DNA from: Beggiatoa alba B18LD
GTDB lineage: Bacteria; Pseudomonadota; Gammaproteobacteria; Beggiatoales; Beggiatoaceae
Assembly: GCF_000245015.1 (NCBI RefSeq)
Contig: NZ_JH600070.1
Location: forward strand, 2,543,588-2,607,587
Direction of reading: 5' to 3'
Length of the DNA stretch: 64,000 nt
Below, in pieces: positions 1-8,846 of the stretch (the first letter of the stretch is position 1; the number at the start of each line of letters is the position of its first letter). The notes under the pieces were generated by a model. The model was given only the letters and a program-made list of their open reading frames with translations. It ran no database searches and was not told the DNA's origin. The translations under genes and the position numbers were made by a program.

Positions 1-1
1 T

Positions 2-691
2 TTAGCACAATTAAAACAAGAAATGTCAGTTTATGCAGACCCTGATTGCACGCCGAAACGCGATAAAAACGGCACAAGCTTTAAAAGTCGCGCCATAGAT
101 TACTGCAATCAGATAAAAAACTTAGAAGCGGAAATGCAACCCTATCTTGCACAACTGGCGAACTATGAACAATATCAGGGATTAATGAGCCATCGGGAAA
201 AATTATTAAATCAACTCGCAACGGTTCAACAAGGAGAAAGCACGGTTATAGAAACGATAAACCCAACATTCACCGCGATAGGAAAACAAATCAATATGGC
301 AGGGGATGCGGTAAAACGGGCCATTCTCACCTTTACCGCAATAGCGACGGAAGTATTAGGCACATTTGCCGCGTTAGTGGTCGCGATTCTCTCGATAAAT
401 CAAGGAGAGAAAAACGAGAAGAAAAAGGGATTTTACCGTGTCAAAGTCAATGAAGCGGAAGAAAATCAGCCAAGATTAGGACGTTATGATACAGGGACGG
501 CGGAAGGGATGAACAGTCGTTTTAAGGATGTGACAGAAGCGATATTGAGCGGGGAATGTGCGCCGAATTTATCGCAATTACAAAAGCGGTTCAACATGGG
601 GTCTGTGGTAGCAAAGGATTATTTATCGACGCTTGCCGAGCAGGGGTATTTAGTGAAAAAAGACAATGGTCAGTATAAGTTAGCCGATTAA
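2..691 (+). CDS. Membrane-associated coiled-coil protein with C-terminal winged-helix-like domain (5' partial)
   Basis: The frame is open to the left edge, so the true start probably lies outside; the first in-frame ATG is at 23 and has no clear ribosome site. From that ATG there are 222 residues: a charged, helix-forming N-terminal part with an E-rich coiled-coil stretch (about residues 30-75), a hydrophobic segment at about 100-125 that could cross the membrane, a basic linker, and a C-terminal region (about 165-220, with QLQKRFNMGSVVAKDYL) that resembles the FtsK-gamma type of winged helix. Similar proteins occur on integrative elements and plasmids. The specific role is unknown. It is followed by a good rho-independent terminator. 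Confidence 0.6.
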   Translation, partial: LAQLKQEMSVYADPDCTPKRDKNGTSFKSRAIDYCNQIKNLEAEMQPYLAQLANYEQYQGLMSHREKLLNQLATVQQGESTVIETINPTFTAIGKQINMAGDAVKRAILTFTAIATEVLGTFAALVVAILSINQGEKNEKKKGFYRVKVNEAEENQPRLGRYDTGTAEGMNSRFKDVTEAILSGECAPNLSQLQKRFNMGSVVAKDYLSTLAEQGYLVKKDNGQYKLAD

Positions 692-707
692 TTCGTTTAG
701 CCCGTTT

Positions 708-749
708 GCACCTTCTTTCTTTTGGAGTTTGGGGGAAGGTGCTTTTTTT
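708..749 (+). terminator. Rho-independent terminator of the first gene
   Basis: The stem GCACCTTC (708-715) pairs with GAAGGTGC (735-742) and is followed by seven Ts. It lies 17 bases after the stop codon at 691. Confidence 0.85.
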
Positions 750-777
750 ATGGATGAGTTGAATATTGAGGCTATAT

Positions 778-969
778 TAACCTGTGTTCGGAGAGTTTCT
801 TTTAAAAAGACAACAGTTTGTCTGAATCAGAATTTTCAGAATTAAAAAGACAAGAAAATTAAAAGAATAAAAAAATTATGTTTTTAATTGTTTTTAATTC
901 TGCTAATTCTGAAAATTCTGATTCAGACAAAAAAAGACCTGCGAGGTTTTGAAAACTTAGCAGGTTATT
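778..969. repeat. Inverted-repeat element, copy 1
   Basis: Left end AACCTGTGTTCGGAGAG resembles the family's terminal repeat. It is followed by the arm GTCTGAATCAGAATTTTCAG, an AT-rich centre, the complementary arm ending ATTCAGAC, and a degenerate form of the family 33-bp palindrome (about 935-966). The right terminal repeat is missing. Read on the minus strand, the palindrome is followed by TTTTTTTG and directly follows the stop of the esterase at 971, so it can act as that gene's terminator. Confidence 0.8.
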
Positions 970-970
970 T

Positions 971-1633
971 TTAACGTTTTTCAATGGCATTAGCTTTGAT
1001 TAAGAGTGTTTCAATGGCTTCAGCCATTTGTTGATAGCCTTGTGCGTTTGGGTGGATGGTGTCGCTTTTGAGTGAGTTATCGGACAGAATTTCGCTGATA
1101 ATGTCGCCTTCATAAGGGATATTAAACTCTTTGGCTAAATCGCTATAAAAATCAGCAGCAGAGAGAAAAACACTAGGTTCTGGAACACCGAGCAAGACAA
1201 CTTCGATATGTTGTTCTTTTGCGATTTGTATCATTTTGCGCAGGTTATCGTGGGTAACGCGAGTGCTCATTCTGCGAAGCATATCGTTACCACCGAGGCA
1301 TAATATCATTAGTTGTGGTTGATATTCTTTGAGAACTTGGGGAAGGCGTTCTAAACCGCCTGAGGTTGTTTCACCAGAAATGCCTGCGTTAATCACTTGG
1401 CGATTAATCCGTTGTGCAAGGATAACAGGGTAGCTTTCTGTCTCACTTTTCGCGCCTGTTCCAAAGGTTAGGCTGTCACCAAAAGCGAGAATAATTGCAT
1501 CTTCTTTTAATTTTGATAAGGGGGGAACACTTTCGCTACTACAAGCTTGTAATCCTAATAGAATTAGTCCTGTAAATAAGATAAAAATAAAATGTTTTAT
1601 AGGTAGGTTATTGGGTCGTGAAATAAACATCAT
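971..1633 (-). CDS. SGNH/GDSL-family esterase lipoprotein (TesA-like arylesterase)
   Basis: 220 residues. A hydrophobic signal ends in the lipobox LGLQAC with Cys31, so it is probably lipid-anchored in the envelope. SGNH hydrolase blocks are present: FGDSLTFG with catalytic Ser54 (block I), the Gly in SGETTSGG (block II), LGGNDM with the Asn of block III, and DTIHPN with Asp191 and His194 (block V). Length and motifs match the TesA/arylesterase group, which hydrolyses acyl esters or thioesters; TesA of E. coli is periplasmic but not normally a lipoprotein. The gene stands alone between an HD-GYP gene on the same strand and repeat element 1. The substrate cannot be told from sequence. Confidence 0.88.
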   Translation of the reverse strand: MMFISRPNNLPIKHFIFILFTGLILLGLQACSSESVPPLSKLKEDAIILAFGDSLTFGTGAKSETESYPVILAQRINRQVINAGISGETTSGGLERLPQVLKEYQPQLMILCLGGNDMLRRMSTRVTHDNLRKMIQIAKEQHIEVVLLGVPEPSVFLSAADFYSDLAKEFNIPYEGDIISEILSDNSLKSDTIHPNAQGYQQMAEAIETLLIKANAIEKR

Positions 1634-1675
1634 TTGTTCTCTTATGGTTTCTTAATAAATTTATTTTATTGTATT

Positions 1676-2905
1676 TTATCGGTCGTAACAGCGGGCAGCA
1701 TACCAACATTCTTCTAAATTTTCGGCAACGAGATTCACTAGATTTCCATCTAATCGCCCTTCTTTTGCAAATTCGCGCAATATTTTTAAAATATCTTGTA
1801 TCGACAGTGGTTCACGATAGGGGCGTTTTTGTGCAAGTGCTTGGAAAACATCAGCAACACCAATAATTCGCGCTTCTAAACAGAGTTCTTTATCACGTAA
1901 TTGAAAAGGGTAGCCATGTCCGCCTGGTGTTTCATGGTGAAACCCTGCCCATTCGGCAATTTCTTCGAGTCCTGTAATCTTTTTTAGAATTTGATAGGTT
2001 TCAAAACTGTGGCGACTGATAACGGTGCGCTCTTCAGGGGTTAATTTTCCCGGTTTTTCTAAAATTGCATCAGGCACTTGTAGTTTACCCAAATCGTGCA
2101 GTAAGCCTGCAACTTCTACTTTTTCACAGACGGCAAACGGTAGATGGCATTTGTAGGCAAGTAGGCGGGCAAGTTGGGCAACGCCTAAGGAGTGTTCATG
2201 GGTGTAGCTACTTTTTGCATCAACGATATTGGCAAAAATCCCCGCGATTTGTTTTAGCTCTTGAAAGTCTATGGTAATAGTATCTTGTGTAACTTCCTTT
2301 TCTCTTAAATAGCGATACAAGTGGCGAGTTTCTAGGGTTATCCAAAAAGCTTCTTTTGCGGAGACACTCATAAATAGGTCAATAAGTTCAGGCGCAAAGA
2401 GTGTACCTTTGTATTTACAGATAATATTTTGTATGGTGTCTTTTTTTGCAAGAATGTCTTTGCCGTAGTGTGCAACGGCAATGGCATCAACTCTGTCCAT
2501 TAAAAAAATAAGGTTGCTGAGTTGGGCGGTGTTAGCGGTGATATAGTGGGTTTGTTGTAGTCTGTCCCAGTGGGTGTGATGGTGACGGATAACAGGGGTT
2601 AAATGGCTAAGCGGTTCAACTCCTTGTAAAAGTTCGCTTCCGCGTCGACAGTGTTCATCTACATTTTTCCAATCAATATCTTGTATAAGATGTTGTAGTG
2701 AGTTGCTGGAGGATACGCCACAGTCGTGGAGTAAAGCGGCATGAAACAGGGTATCTAGTTCACCTTGTTCTAACCCAATTTGTTTTGCGCATTCAACTGC
2801 CATATAGCCCACACGTTTTCCATGTTCCACTTCATCAATGCCAACAAGGTCTAAAGCGTCTGCAAGCGCGTAAATTACTTCTCTTAATTTAATTTTAATT
2901 GTCAT
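1676..2905 (-). CDS. HD-GYP domain protein with a second, N-terminal HD-like domain (c-di-GMP phosphodiesterase candidate)
   Basis: 409 residues from the ATG at 2905, chosen because GGAG lies 7 bases upstream; a longer frame opens 15 bases earlier without a better site. The C-terminal half (about 220-395) is a full HD-GYP domain: GLLHDLGKLQVPD, then HHETPGGHGYP, which keeps the GYP signature, then GVADVFQALAQKRPYR. HD-GYP proteins hydrolyse cyclic di-GMP. The N-terminal half (about 15-170) contains another HD-like pattern, HGKRVGYMA then LLHDCGVS and RHHHTHWD, so it is a tandem HD protein without a receiver or membrane sensor. The stop lies 42 bases upstream of the esterase start, so the two may be co-transcribed. 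Confidence 0.88.
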   Translation of the reverse strand: MTIKIKLREVIYALADALDLVGIDEVEHGKRVGYMAVECAKQIGLEQGELDTLFHAALLHDCGVSSSNSLQHLIQDIDWKNVDEHCRRGSELLQGVEPLSHLTPVIRHHHTHWDRLQQTHYITANTAQLSNLIFLMDRVDAIAVAHYGKDILAKKDTIQNIICKYKGTLFAPELIDLFMSVSAKEAFWITLETRHLYRYLREKEVTQDTITIDFQELKQIAGIFANIVDAKSSYTHEHSLGVAQLARLLAYKCHLPFAVCEKVEVAGLLHDLGKLQVPDAILEKPGKLTPEERTVISRHSFETYQILKKITGLEEIAEWAGFHHETPGGHGYPFQLRDKELCLEARIIGVADVFQALAQKRPYREPLSIQDILKILREFAKEGRLDGNLVNLVAENLEECWYAARCYDR

Positions 2906-3189
2906 TTTTTTCTCCAGCATCTCATTGGAGAGTTATGTATTTTACTTATTGCTAATTCTAGCAAGATTAGCATTGTTATTAACTGTATAGCGTTAGCAGA
3001 TGAGTATTTATTATAAATAATTTCATATATTTAACTATTATTTGTAAGAATTGAATCTCTGTCGTTTAAGGAAAGAATCATCAGTGAAATTATATGTATT
3101 GATACTGAATAGGCATTACTTATGAATTCACGTAAAATACGCTACTTTTTAGTATATTACGCAACCTATGCTATTGCTGAAGTGCACAT

Positions 3190-4773
3190 ATGCAATTGAT
3201 TAAAATAATATTAGTGTCATTTTTAATGACTTTTTCTACAGGTGGATTTGCAGAGAATTTTTTACAAACTTATCGCTTACCGCCTTTATTGCGTGTTCCT
3301 CCTCATGATCCGATACAAAAAATCTTAAGAACGGCAAAAGTATTGCAGCGTGCCGAGGCAGTTTCGATTCCCTTTGCAATGGTTGAGTCGCCTGTGATGT
3401 ATGAACAAGCATTGCGTCGAGATTTCACCGCGAAAGCAATTCATTGGGCAGAAGAAATACCGACAGTTTATTTTGCAGAAATAAGGACAAGCCGTTTAAA
3501 TTCTTTATTGGCGAAGTTGAAAGGGGCGCATAAAGTTATTTTCACTGCGCCATTCATTACGGTAGATGAACCGTTACAAGTGCCATCGGAAACTTGGATT
3601 ATTGGAAATAACGCGCTATTAAAAGCCATAGACCCCACTTTACAAAGTAGTATCGTTTTAAATGGGGTTAAGCAGGTGCAATTAAGCCAGTTACGAATTG
3701 TCGGCGGTCACGTCGCTATTCAGCTTAAACAGGCGCAACAAGTGCAGTTAGATAATATTGTGATTGATACGCCAACACGCGCCATTGTTATACAAGAGAG
3801 TGCATGGCTGACATTGACCCAGTTGCAGATTAAACAGGCTCAAGTTGGTGGGATTTTATTACAGGGTGATACACATCATGTATTGTTATCGCACAGCGAG
3901 ATTCGCGACGGGCAAAATCCTGATAATACGGGAGCGGCTGTGTTATTAACCGATGTTCAAGCCTTATCAGCCAGTTTAGGGTTAACGTTGCATGAATTAG
4001 CAGAGCCAATTTATCCCCCTGTCTCTGCACCACATGCAATTATTATTGAATATAATCAAATTATTGGAAATAGAGCGCAAGGTATTTATAGTGATGGTGG
4101 ATATGGGAATATTATTCAGCATAACTATATAAAAAATAATGATAAAGAGGGATTATGTTTAGATTTTGGCAGTGTCAATAATATTATTCAGGAAAATACG
4201 TTAGTCCGAAATGGTTTTCGGTCACGTCAGACAGATGACAGTTTAAAACAAGACTTTGTCTGGTCATTTGGAAAATTAGCGGATGGTTCTTCTGTATCGA
4301 AGTTACCTGCTATTTCATTAGACAATGCCGCGCAAAATTTAGTGATATGGAATAATATTCGGGAAAGCGCAGGAGATGGCATTAAAATAGTGCGGACAGG
4401 CATACGTAATTTAATTCTATTCAATACCTTGATGAATAATAATCAGGGGCAAAATAGTCGTTTTCACTTTTTTGGTATCTTACTTGGCAATGCCAGTGCA
4501 GAACCTGAAATTGCTAAACAAGCCATTGCAAATCCCGTCTTAGATTTTATACCTGCCATTGAAAATATTGTGGCTGGGAATGTGATTGATGGCAATCATT
4601 ATTCAGGCATTTTGTTAGACAGTGCCAGCGCATTTAATGATATTTATGACAATATGATTCGCCATTATCAAAACCAACCCTTAGAAAATGCCAGCACAGC
4701 GACGAATAGTATTGTCGGCAATAGTTGGCAAGTTGAAAATGCGCCTACGGGTTGGCGTGCGTGGTTTCATTAG
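3190..4773 (+). CDS. Secreted right-handed parallel beta-helix protein
   Basis: 527 residues. A signal peptide is visible at residues 1-21 (hydrophobic run, then TGGFA before ENFLQ). The body is made of PbH1-type turns: repeated N-I-I-x-x-N motifs such as YNQIIGNRAQGIYSDGG, GNIIQHNYIKNN, NNIIQENTLVRNG and ENIVAGNVIDGNHYSGI, the ladder-forming pattern of pectate-lyase-like and NosD/AlgG-like folds. Such proteins bind or modify polysaccharides (lyases, mannuronan epimerases) or act as surface structures. No catalytic motif could be assigned. It sits between divergent neighbours with about 285 bases upstream that hold no gene. Confidence 0.8.
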   Translation: MQLIKIILVSFLMTFSTGGFAENFLQTYRLPPLLRVPPHDPIQKILRTAKVLQRAEAVSIPFAMVESPVMYEQALRRDFTAKAIHWAEEIPTVYFAEIRTSRLNSLLAKLKGAHKVIFTAPFITVDEPLQVPSETWIIGNNALLKAIDPTLQSSIVLNGVKQVQLSQLRIVGGHVAIQLKQAQQVQLDNIVIDTPTRAIVIQESAWLTLTQLQIKQAQVGGILLQGDTHHVLLSHSEIRDGQNPDNTGAAVLLTDVQALSASLGLTLHELAEPIYPPVSAPHAIIIEYNQIIGNRAQGIYSDGGYGNIIQHNYIKNNDKEGLCLDFGSVNNIIQENTLVRNGFRSRQTDDSLKQDFVWSFGKLADGSSVSKLPAISLDNAAQNLVIWNNIRESAGDGIKIVRTGIRNLILFNTLMNNNQGQNSRFHFFGILLGNASAEPEIAKQAIANPVLDFIPAIENIVAGNVIDGNHYSGILLDSASAFNDIYDNMIRHYQNQPLENASTATNSIVGNSWQVENAPTGWRAWFH

Positions 4774-4905
4774 TGAAAAGTTGGGATTGTGTTATGATGT
4801 TAAGTAAAATAAATAGATTTACTGAAATCATTAACTTATATTTTATAGTAAGTAACGACCATATTGAAGTAAGACCATCATTCTCATGAAAGGGGATTCG
4901 TGGAT

Positions 4906-5481
4906 ATGAGGCAAATCTTTGGGAATTTTATAGAAAACCAAAGCAGTGAAGAGTATTTGATTCTTGGATTTTCACCAAGTTCAATACCATTAAAACAGCG
5001 TTGGCGAAATAATGGGTTATCTGCGGATTTTTTAGCAGATTATTTAACAACATTTTTTCCTATTAGTGATGAAGATCCAACGACATTAGAGCGACAAACT
5101 GATATTCGTGGGGCGGTTGGTTACATTGCTAACGAGTTATTAGAAAATGCTATGAAGTTTAATAATGACAGTACCAATCATCCGATTAGTATTAAATTAC
5201 AACTACATAGTGAGCGTATTCTGTTTTATGTAACGAATAGTATTCACCCTGAAGCACAAGAAGCTTTTCAACGTTATATTCAAGAAATGCTGACTACTGA
5301 CCCTCAAGAGTTGTATATCTCTCGCTTAGAGAAAAATGCAGAAAGCGATACAGATGCATCAGGATTAGGTTTATTAACCATGATGAATGATTATGGGGCG
5401 ACCTTAGGCTGGAAATTTGAGACAACTGATGATAAGCCAAAAATTGTTACGGTAACAACGATGGCTGAGTTGGTGGTCTGA
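4906..5481 (+). CDS. HATPase-like regulator (slr1658/SiaB-like ATP-binding protein)
   Basis: 191 residues from ATG 4906; a GTG at 4900 is also possible, and the ribosome site AAAGGGGA at 4889-4896 serves 4906 with better spacing. The N box of GHKL ATPases is seen in IANELLENAMKFNND and a G-box-like SGLGLLTMMNDYGA near the C terminus. There is no dimerisation/phosphoacceptor domain, as in SpoIIAB/RsbW-like and SiaB-like proteins. It is the first gene of a signalling cluster with a STAS-like protein 29 bases downstream, then a hybrid kinase and a receiver. It matches my memory of the cyanobacterial slr1658/slr1659 pair. It probably phosphorylates or sequesters the neighbouring protein; that is inference. 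Confidence 0.75.
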   Translation: MRQIFGNFIENQSSEEYLILGFSPSSIPLKQRWRNNGLSADFLADYLTTFFPISDEDPTTLERQTDIRGAVGYIANELLENAMKFNNDSTNHPISIKLQLHSERILFYVTNSIHPEAQEAFQRYIQEMLTTDPQELYISRLEKNAESDTDASGLGLLTMMNDYGATLGWKFETTDDKPKIVTVTTMAELVV

Positions 5482-5510
5482 ACAACGTGTTTGAGGAGTT
5501 TACAGAATTT

Positions 5511-5855
5511 ATGGATATTAAAACTGGCGATTATAGCGTTGAGTATGACAGTGCTAATTCAACAATTACCTGTCAGGGTTCTTTCCGCTTGAGTGGGATG
5601 GAAGAATACGCACCTGTTGTACAGTTATTAGATGCAGTCGCAGAACAGAATCCGCCTAGCATTACCTTAAATTTAAGACATTTAGAGTTTTTAAATAGCT
5701 CAGGTATTAATGTCTTGTCTAAATTTATGATTAAAATGCGCCAAAAACCAGAAATACAGGTCATTTTATTAGGATCGAAAAAAATTCCATGGCAGGGTAA
5801 ATCATTAAAAAATTTACAACGCTTAATGCCTAGCCTGTTGATGGAATGGGAATAA
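5511..5855 (+). CDS. STAS-like regulatory protein (slr1659/SiaC-like)
   Basis: 114 residues from ATG 5511, which has GAGGAG 12 bases upstream; a GTG at 5487 would add eight residues. The protein has the shape of a STAS domain: alternating strands and helices with LNLRHLEFLNSSGINVLSKF in the middle, where the SSG motif occupies the position of the phospho-serine of anti-sigma-factor antagonists. The C-terminal stretch IPWQGKSLKNLQRLMPSL is characteristic of the slr1659-type family. It lies just after the HATPase gene, so the two likely form a kinase and substrate pair in a partner-switch. No sigma factor is nearby. Confidence 0.75.
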   Translation: MDIKTGDYSVEYDSANSTITCQGSFRLSGMEEYAPVVQLLDAVAEQNPPSITLNLRHLEFLNSSGINVLSKFMIKMRQKPEIQVILLGSKKIPWQGKSLKNLQRLMPSLLMEWE

Positions 5856-5926
5856 TGCAACATATCAATCGCGTCATATGTGCTTTATCGTGATTCACCA
5901 ATTTGACATCGGGTGAGTTGATAGAT

Positions 5927-7714
5927 ATGTCAACAACAATAGACGAATGGACCAGAGAAGACTTGTTAGCAGAAGTACAGCGTTTGCGTGATAGCATTGC
6001 TGATTTGCTGATGCAAAAAGTCGATTTAGAAATTCTATTAGAAACCACGACTGAACATGCTGATGCTATCGAAAATGAGTTATTAGCAGCACGGGAAGTT
6101 GCGGAAGAAGCCACGCGGGCAAAATCTGAATTTCTTGCCAATATGAGCCATGAAATTCGTACGCCTTTAAATGCCGTGATTGGCATGGCGGCGATTTTAC
6201 AAGATACGCCGCTGAGTGCCGAACAATTAGACTATCTCAGTACCATTCGTACCAGTGGCGAAACGCTCCTTACTCTTATCAACGATATTTTAGATTTTTC
6301 TAAAATTGAAGCGGGACGCTTAGAACTGGAATATCGTTCTTTAGATTTGCGCCTTTGTGTAGAAAATACCTTAGGGTTAGTCACCAGTGTTGCCGTTGCG
6401 AAAAATTTAAATCTTGTTTACGAGATGAGTGATGATGTCCATCCTGTTGTGATTGGTGATGTGACTCGGATTCGGCAAATATTGCTGAATATGGTCAGTA
6501 ATGCGGTTAAATTTACTGAAAAAGGCGAGGTAAAAGTCATTGTGGATAAAACGCCTCCGAGCTTTCCCCCTTACTTTCCACACACAACTATCGTCAGCAA
6601 AATTACTGATGAAAGTCTATCTCCACCTGAAACGATTCACTTTGCCATTAAAGATTCTGGTATTGGTATTCCTGAATCGCGCTTACATCGTTTATTTCAA
6701 CCGTTTACCCAAATCGATAGTTCTACAACCCGCAAGCATGGCGGTACAGGATTAGGATTAACTATTAGTAAAAGTTTAAGCCTACTAATGGGGGGAAATG
6801 TATGGGTAGAGAGTCAGGAAAATGTGGGTTCTACATTTCATTTTACCTTGCAAGTCCAACCTGCACGTGAAAATCCCTACCCCTATTTAACGACGACTCA
6901 ACCTGCTTTAATGGGAAAAACCTTAGTTATTTGCAGTCAATATCCTAGCAATTGTTCAGTCATTCGTAAGCAAGCCCATGCATGGGGCATGGAAACCATT
7001 GAAATTACTGAAAGTAAACAATTTAATGAGTTGTTGAAAAATAAGACGGAATGGCACGCGGTTGTCTTAGATGTTCATCTCCCAAATGAAGATGAAATTT
7101 CACGGTTATTAAAACTCAGCCATATTTATCAACGCTCTGCTTTCCCCATTATCGTATTAGCAACGGCTTATTTACCCAGTAAAGAAGGTCAAAGCTATAG
7201 CACATTAACCAAGCCATTAAAGCCCGCACGTTTATACTCGCTACTGTTACAAGCCTTGTTGCCTAAAGAAGACAATACCGTTATTACCATCCATCAGTCG
7301 ACTAAAACAGTACCAATACCGCAAGTTGTTCAATCATTTTCGCATTTACGCACATTGTTAGCAGAAGATAATATTACCAATCAAAAAGTAGCGACATTAA
7401 TGTTGAAAAAATTGGGATGTGAGGTCGATATTGCCAATAATGGCATAGAAGTGCTGACTTATTTGAAAAAACAACATTATGATGTCGTCTTTATGGATGT
7501 GCAAATGCCTGAAATGGATGGATTAACCGCAACTAAGCATATTGTGAGTACCTTTTCAGAAGCTGAACGTCCTTGGATTATCGCCATGACAGCAAACGCA
7601 ATGCAAGGCGACCGTGAAATGTGTATTGCTGTGGGGATGAATGACTATATCAGTAAGCCCATTCGTAAAGAAACCCTAGAAGCTGTTTTACAGAACGTTC
7701 CCAAACGGAAATAG
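5927..7714 (+). CDS. Soluble hybrid histidine kinase (HisKA-HATPase-degenerate REC-REC)
   Basis: 595 residues from ATG 5927; a TTG at 5903 would extend it by eight. No membrane segments: a short coiled coil leads into HisKA ([16 protein letters not shown], phospho-His), then HATPase with N box [10 protein letters not shown]1 DSGIGIP and G2 [11 protein letters not shown] first receiver-like domain (about 330-450) has lost the acidic pocket but keeps VLDVHLP and LTKPLKP; the second (about 480-595) is intact with [21 protein letters not shown] and SKPIRKE. Sensory input must come through another protein, perhaps the HATPase/STAS pair upstream. The separate receiver just downstream is closely related to its last domain. 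Confidence 0.92.
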   Translation: MSTTIDEWTREDLLAEVQRLRDSIADLLMQKVDLEILLETTTEHADAIENELLAAREVAEEATRAKSEFLANMSHEIRTPLNAVIGMAAILQDTPLSAEQLDYLSTIRTSGETLLTLINDILDFSKIEAGRLELEYRSLDLRLCVENTLGLVTSVAVAKNLNLVYEMSDDVHPVVIGDVTRIRQILLNMVSNAVKFTEKGEVKVIVDKTPPSFPPYFPHTTIVSKITDESLSPPETIHFAIKDSGIGIPESRLHRLFQPFTQIDSSTTRKHGGTGLGLTISKSLSLLMGGNVWVESQENVGSTFHFTLQVQPARENPYPYLTTTQPALMGKTLVICSQYPSNCSVIRKQAHAWGMETIEITESKQFNELLKNKTEWHAVVLDVHLPNEDEISRLLKLSHIYQRSAFPIIVLATAYLPSKEGQSYSTLTKPLKPARLYSLLLQALLPKEDNTVITIHQSTKTVPIPQVVQSFSHLRTLLAEDNITNQKVATLMLKKLGCEVDIANNGIEVLTYLKKQHYDVVFMDVQMPEMDGLTATKHIVSTFSEAERPWIIAMTANAMQGDREMCIAVGMNDYISKPIRKETLEAVLQNVPKRK

Positions 7715-7748
7715 TATTCTAAATTCTTATGCAACGAGCAATTTCAGA

Positions 7749-8162
7749 ATGAACGACTCAACAGCAAAAAATGCTACTGCTTTACGTATCTTATTGGTGG
7801 AAGATAATCCAACCAATCAAAAAGTAGCTTTATTATTGTTGAAAAAACTCGGATACGATGCGGACGTTGTCAATAATGGACTAGAAGCATTAGAAACCTT
7901 ACGCCACCACTTTTATAATGTGGTTTTAATGGATATTCAAATGCCCGAAATGGATGGATTAACTGCAACTCGCCATATTCGCATGGAGTTTTCTCCACCC
8001 CACTCACCGTGGATTATTGCCATGACTGCAAACGCAATGAAGGGCGATAAAGAAGCCTGTTTAAATGCAGGAATGGACGATTATATTGCAAAACCTGTTC
8101 GTAAAGAGTTATTAGTTCAAGCCTTAGAACTGGCAATACAACGTTGTCCTCGTTCTGAATAA
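7749..8162 (+). CDS. Single-domain response regulator
   Basis: 137 residues, one receiver domain: acidic pocket LLVEDN, phospho-acceptor in MDIQMPEMDG, AMTAN and the conserved Lys in AKPVRKE. It has no output domain, so it probably works as a phospho-relay or diffusible CheY-like partner. It is closely similar to the terminal receiver of the hybrid kinase 35 bases upstream (shared NQKVA, LLKKLG, NNG, MDGLTAT, GMNDY/GMDDY patterns), which suggests a local duplication. It ends the signalling cluster; the next genes converge from the other strand with 12 bases between stops. Confidence 0.92.
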   Translation: MNDSTAKNATALRILLVEDNPTNQKVALLLLKKLGYDADVVNNGLEALETLRHHFYNVVLMDIQMPEMDGLTATRHIRMEFSPPHSPWIIAMTANAMKGDKEACLNAGMDDYIAKPVRKELLVQALELAIQRCPRSE

Positions 8163-8174
8163 ATACTTTGTGAA

Positions 8175-8846
8175 CTATGGTGTAACCGTTGCTCGCCCAC
8201 TCATCACCCAGCGACTTGCAAGCACATTATTAGAAATCCAAATTAATCGATCATCAAACCCAGCCTCAGGGTTTTGTTCATCTTGGGTATAATGCGCGTT
8301 TGTGCCACCAACGACATTAGTCTTATCTGCGATACCATTTTTACCCACAGAAAAAACAACCGCAACAATCGTATTATTATCGCCTGCTATCTTATTATTC
8401 ACCACATTATAAATGGTTAAGTTACTAGAACCGATAAAGTTTTGACTCACAATCGTAGTTTCATCCGTGGTAAAAACTTTATCCACGCGATACCGCAAGG
8501 TATTCCCCCAGCCATCATAACGCCCAACGCCTAAATCAGACCAAGGGATAAATCCCTCTTGTGTCTCACTCGCACTACACAAACTCGCATCTGCAATACC
8601 ATTTTCATCATTAGCAGGGCAAGGGAAATGTCCATTTAAAACAGCGTAACCTAATAAGCCCTCTTTCGCTTCTTCTAAAACGGCTTGTGTATTCTGCAAA
8701 TATTGCTGATTCATGCGCTGACCTAAAGGGACTAAAACCCCCCCCGTTAAAAGTGCGACGATAAATAAGACGATTGCTAATTCTAATAGGGTGAATCCTG
8801 AATGATTACATCTAGTTATTTGTATATATTTTTGCTTGGGTAACAT
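8175..8846 (-). CDS. Type IV pilin-like / type II secretion pseudopilin
   Basis: 223 residues from ATG 8846; the open frame continues further upstream but that would overlap the neighbour by 80 bases. The prepilin peptidase site SGFTLLELAIV is followed by a hydrophobic helix, the class III signal of pseudopilins. The mature part has the motif LLGYAVLNGHFPCPA and paired cysteines, and GRYDGWGNTLRYRV, reminiscent of the GspG-like head. It overlaps the upstream pseudopilin gene by 35 bases and shares its domain plan, so they are tandem paralogues in one transcript. Likely a minor tip pseudopilin or a pilus-associated adhesin; which machine it serves is not shown. Confidence 0.78.
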   Translation of the reverse strand: MLPKQKYIQITRCNHSGFTLLELAIVLFIVALLTGGVLVPLGQRMNQQYLQNTQAVLEEAKEGLLGYAVLNGHFPCPANDENGIADASLCSASETQEGFIPWSDLGVGRYDGWGNTLRYRVDKVFTTDETTIVSQNFIGSSNLTIYNVVNNKIAGDNNTIVAVVFSVGKNGIADKTNVVGGTNAHYTQDEQNPEAGFDDRLIWISNNVLASRWVMSGRATVTP

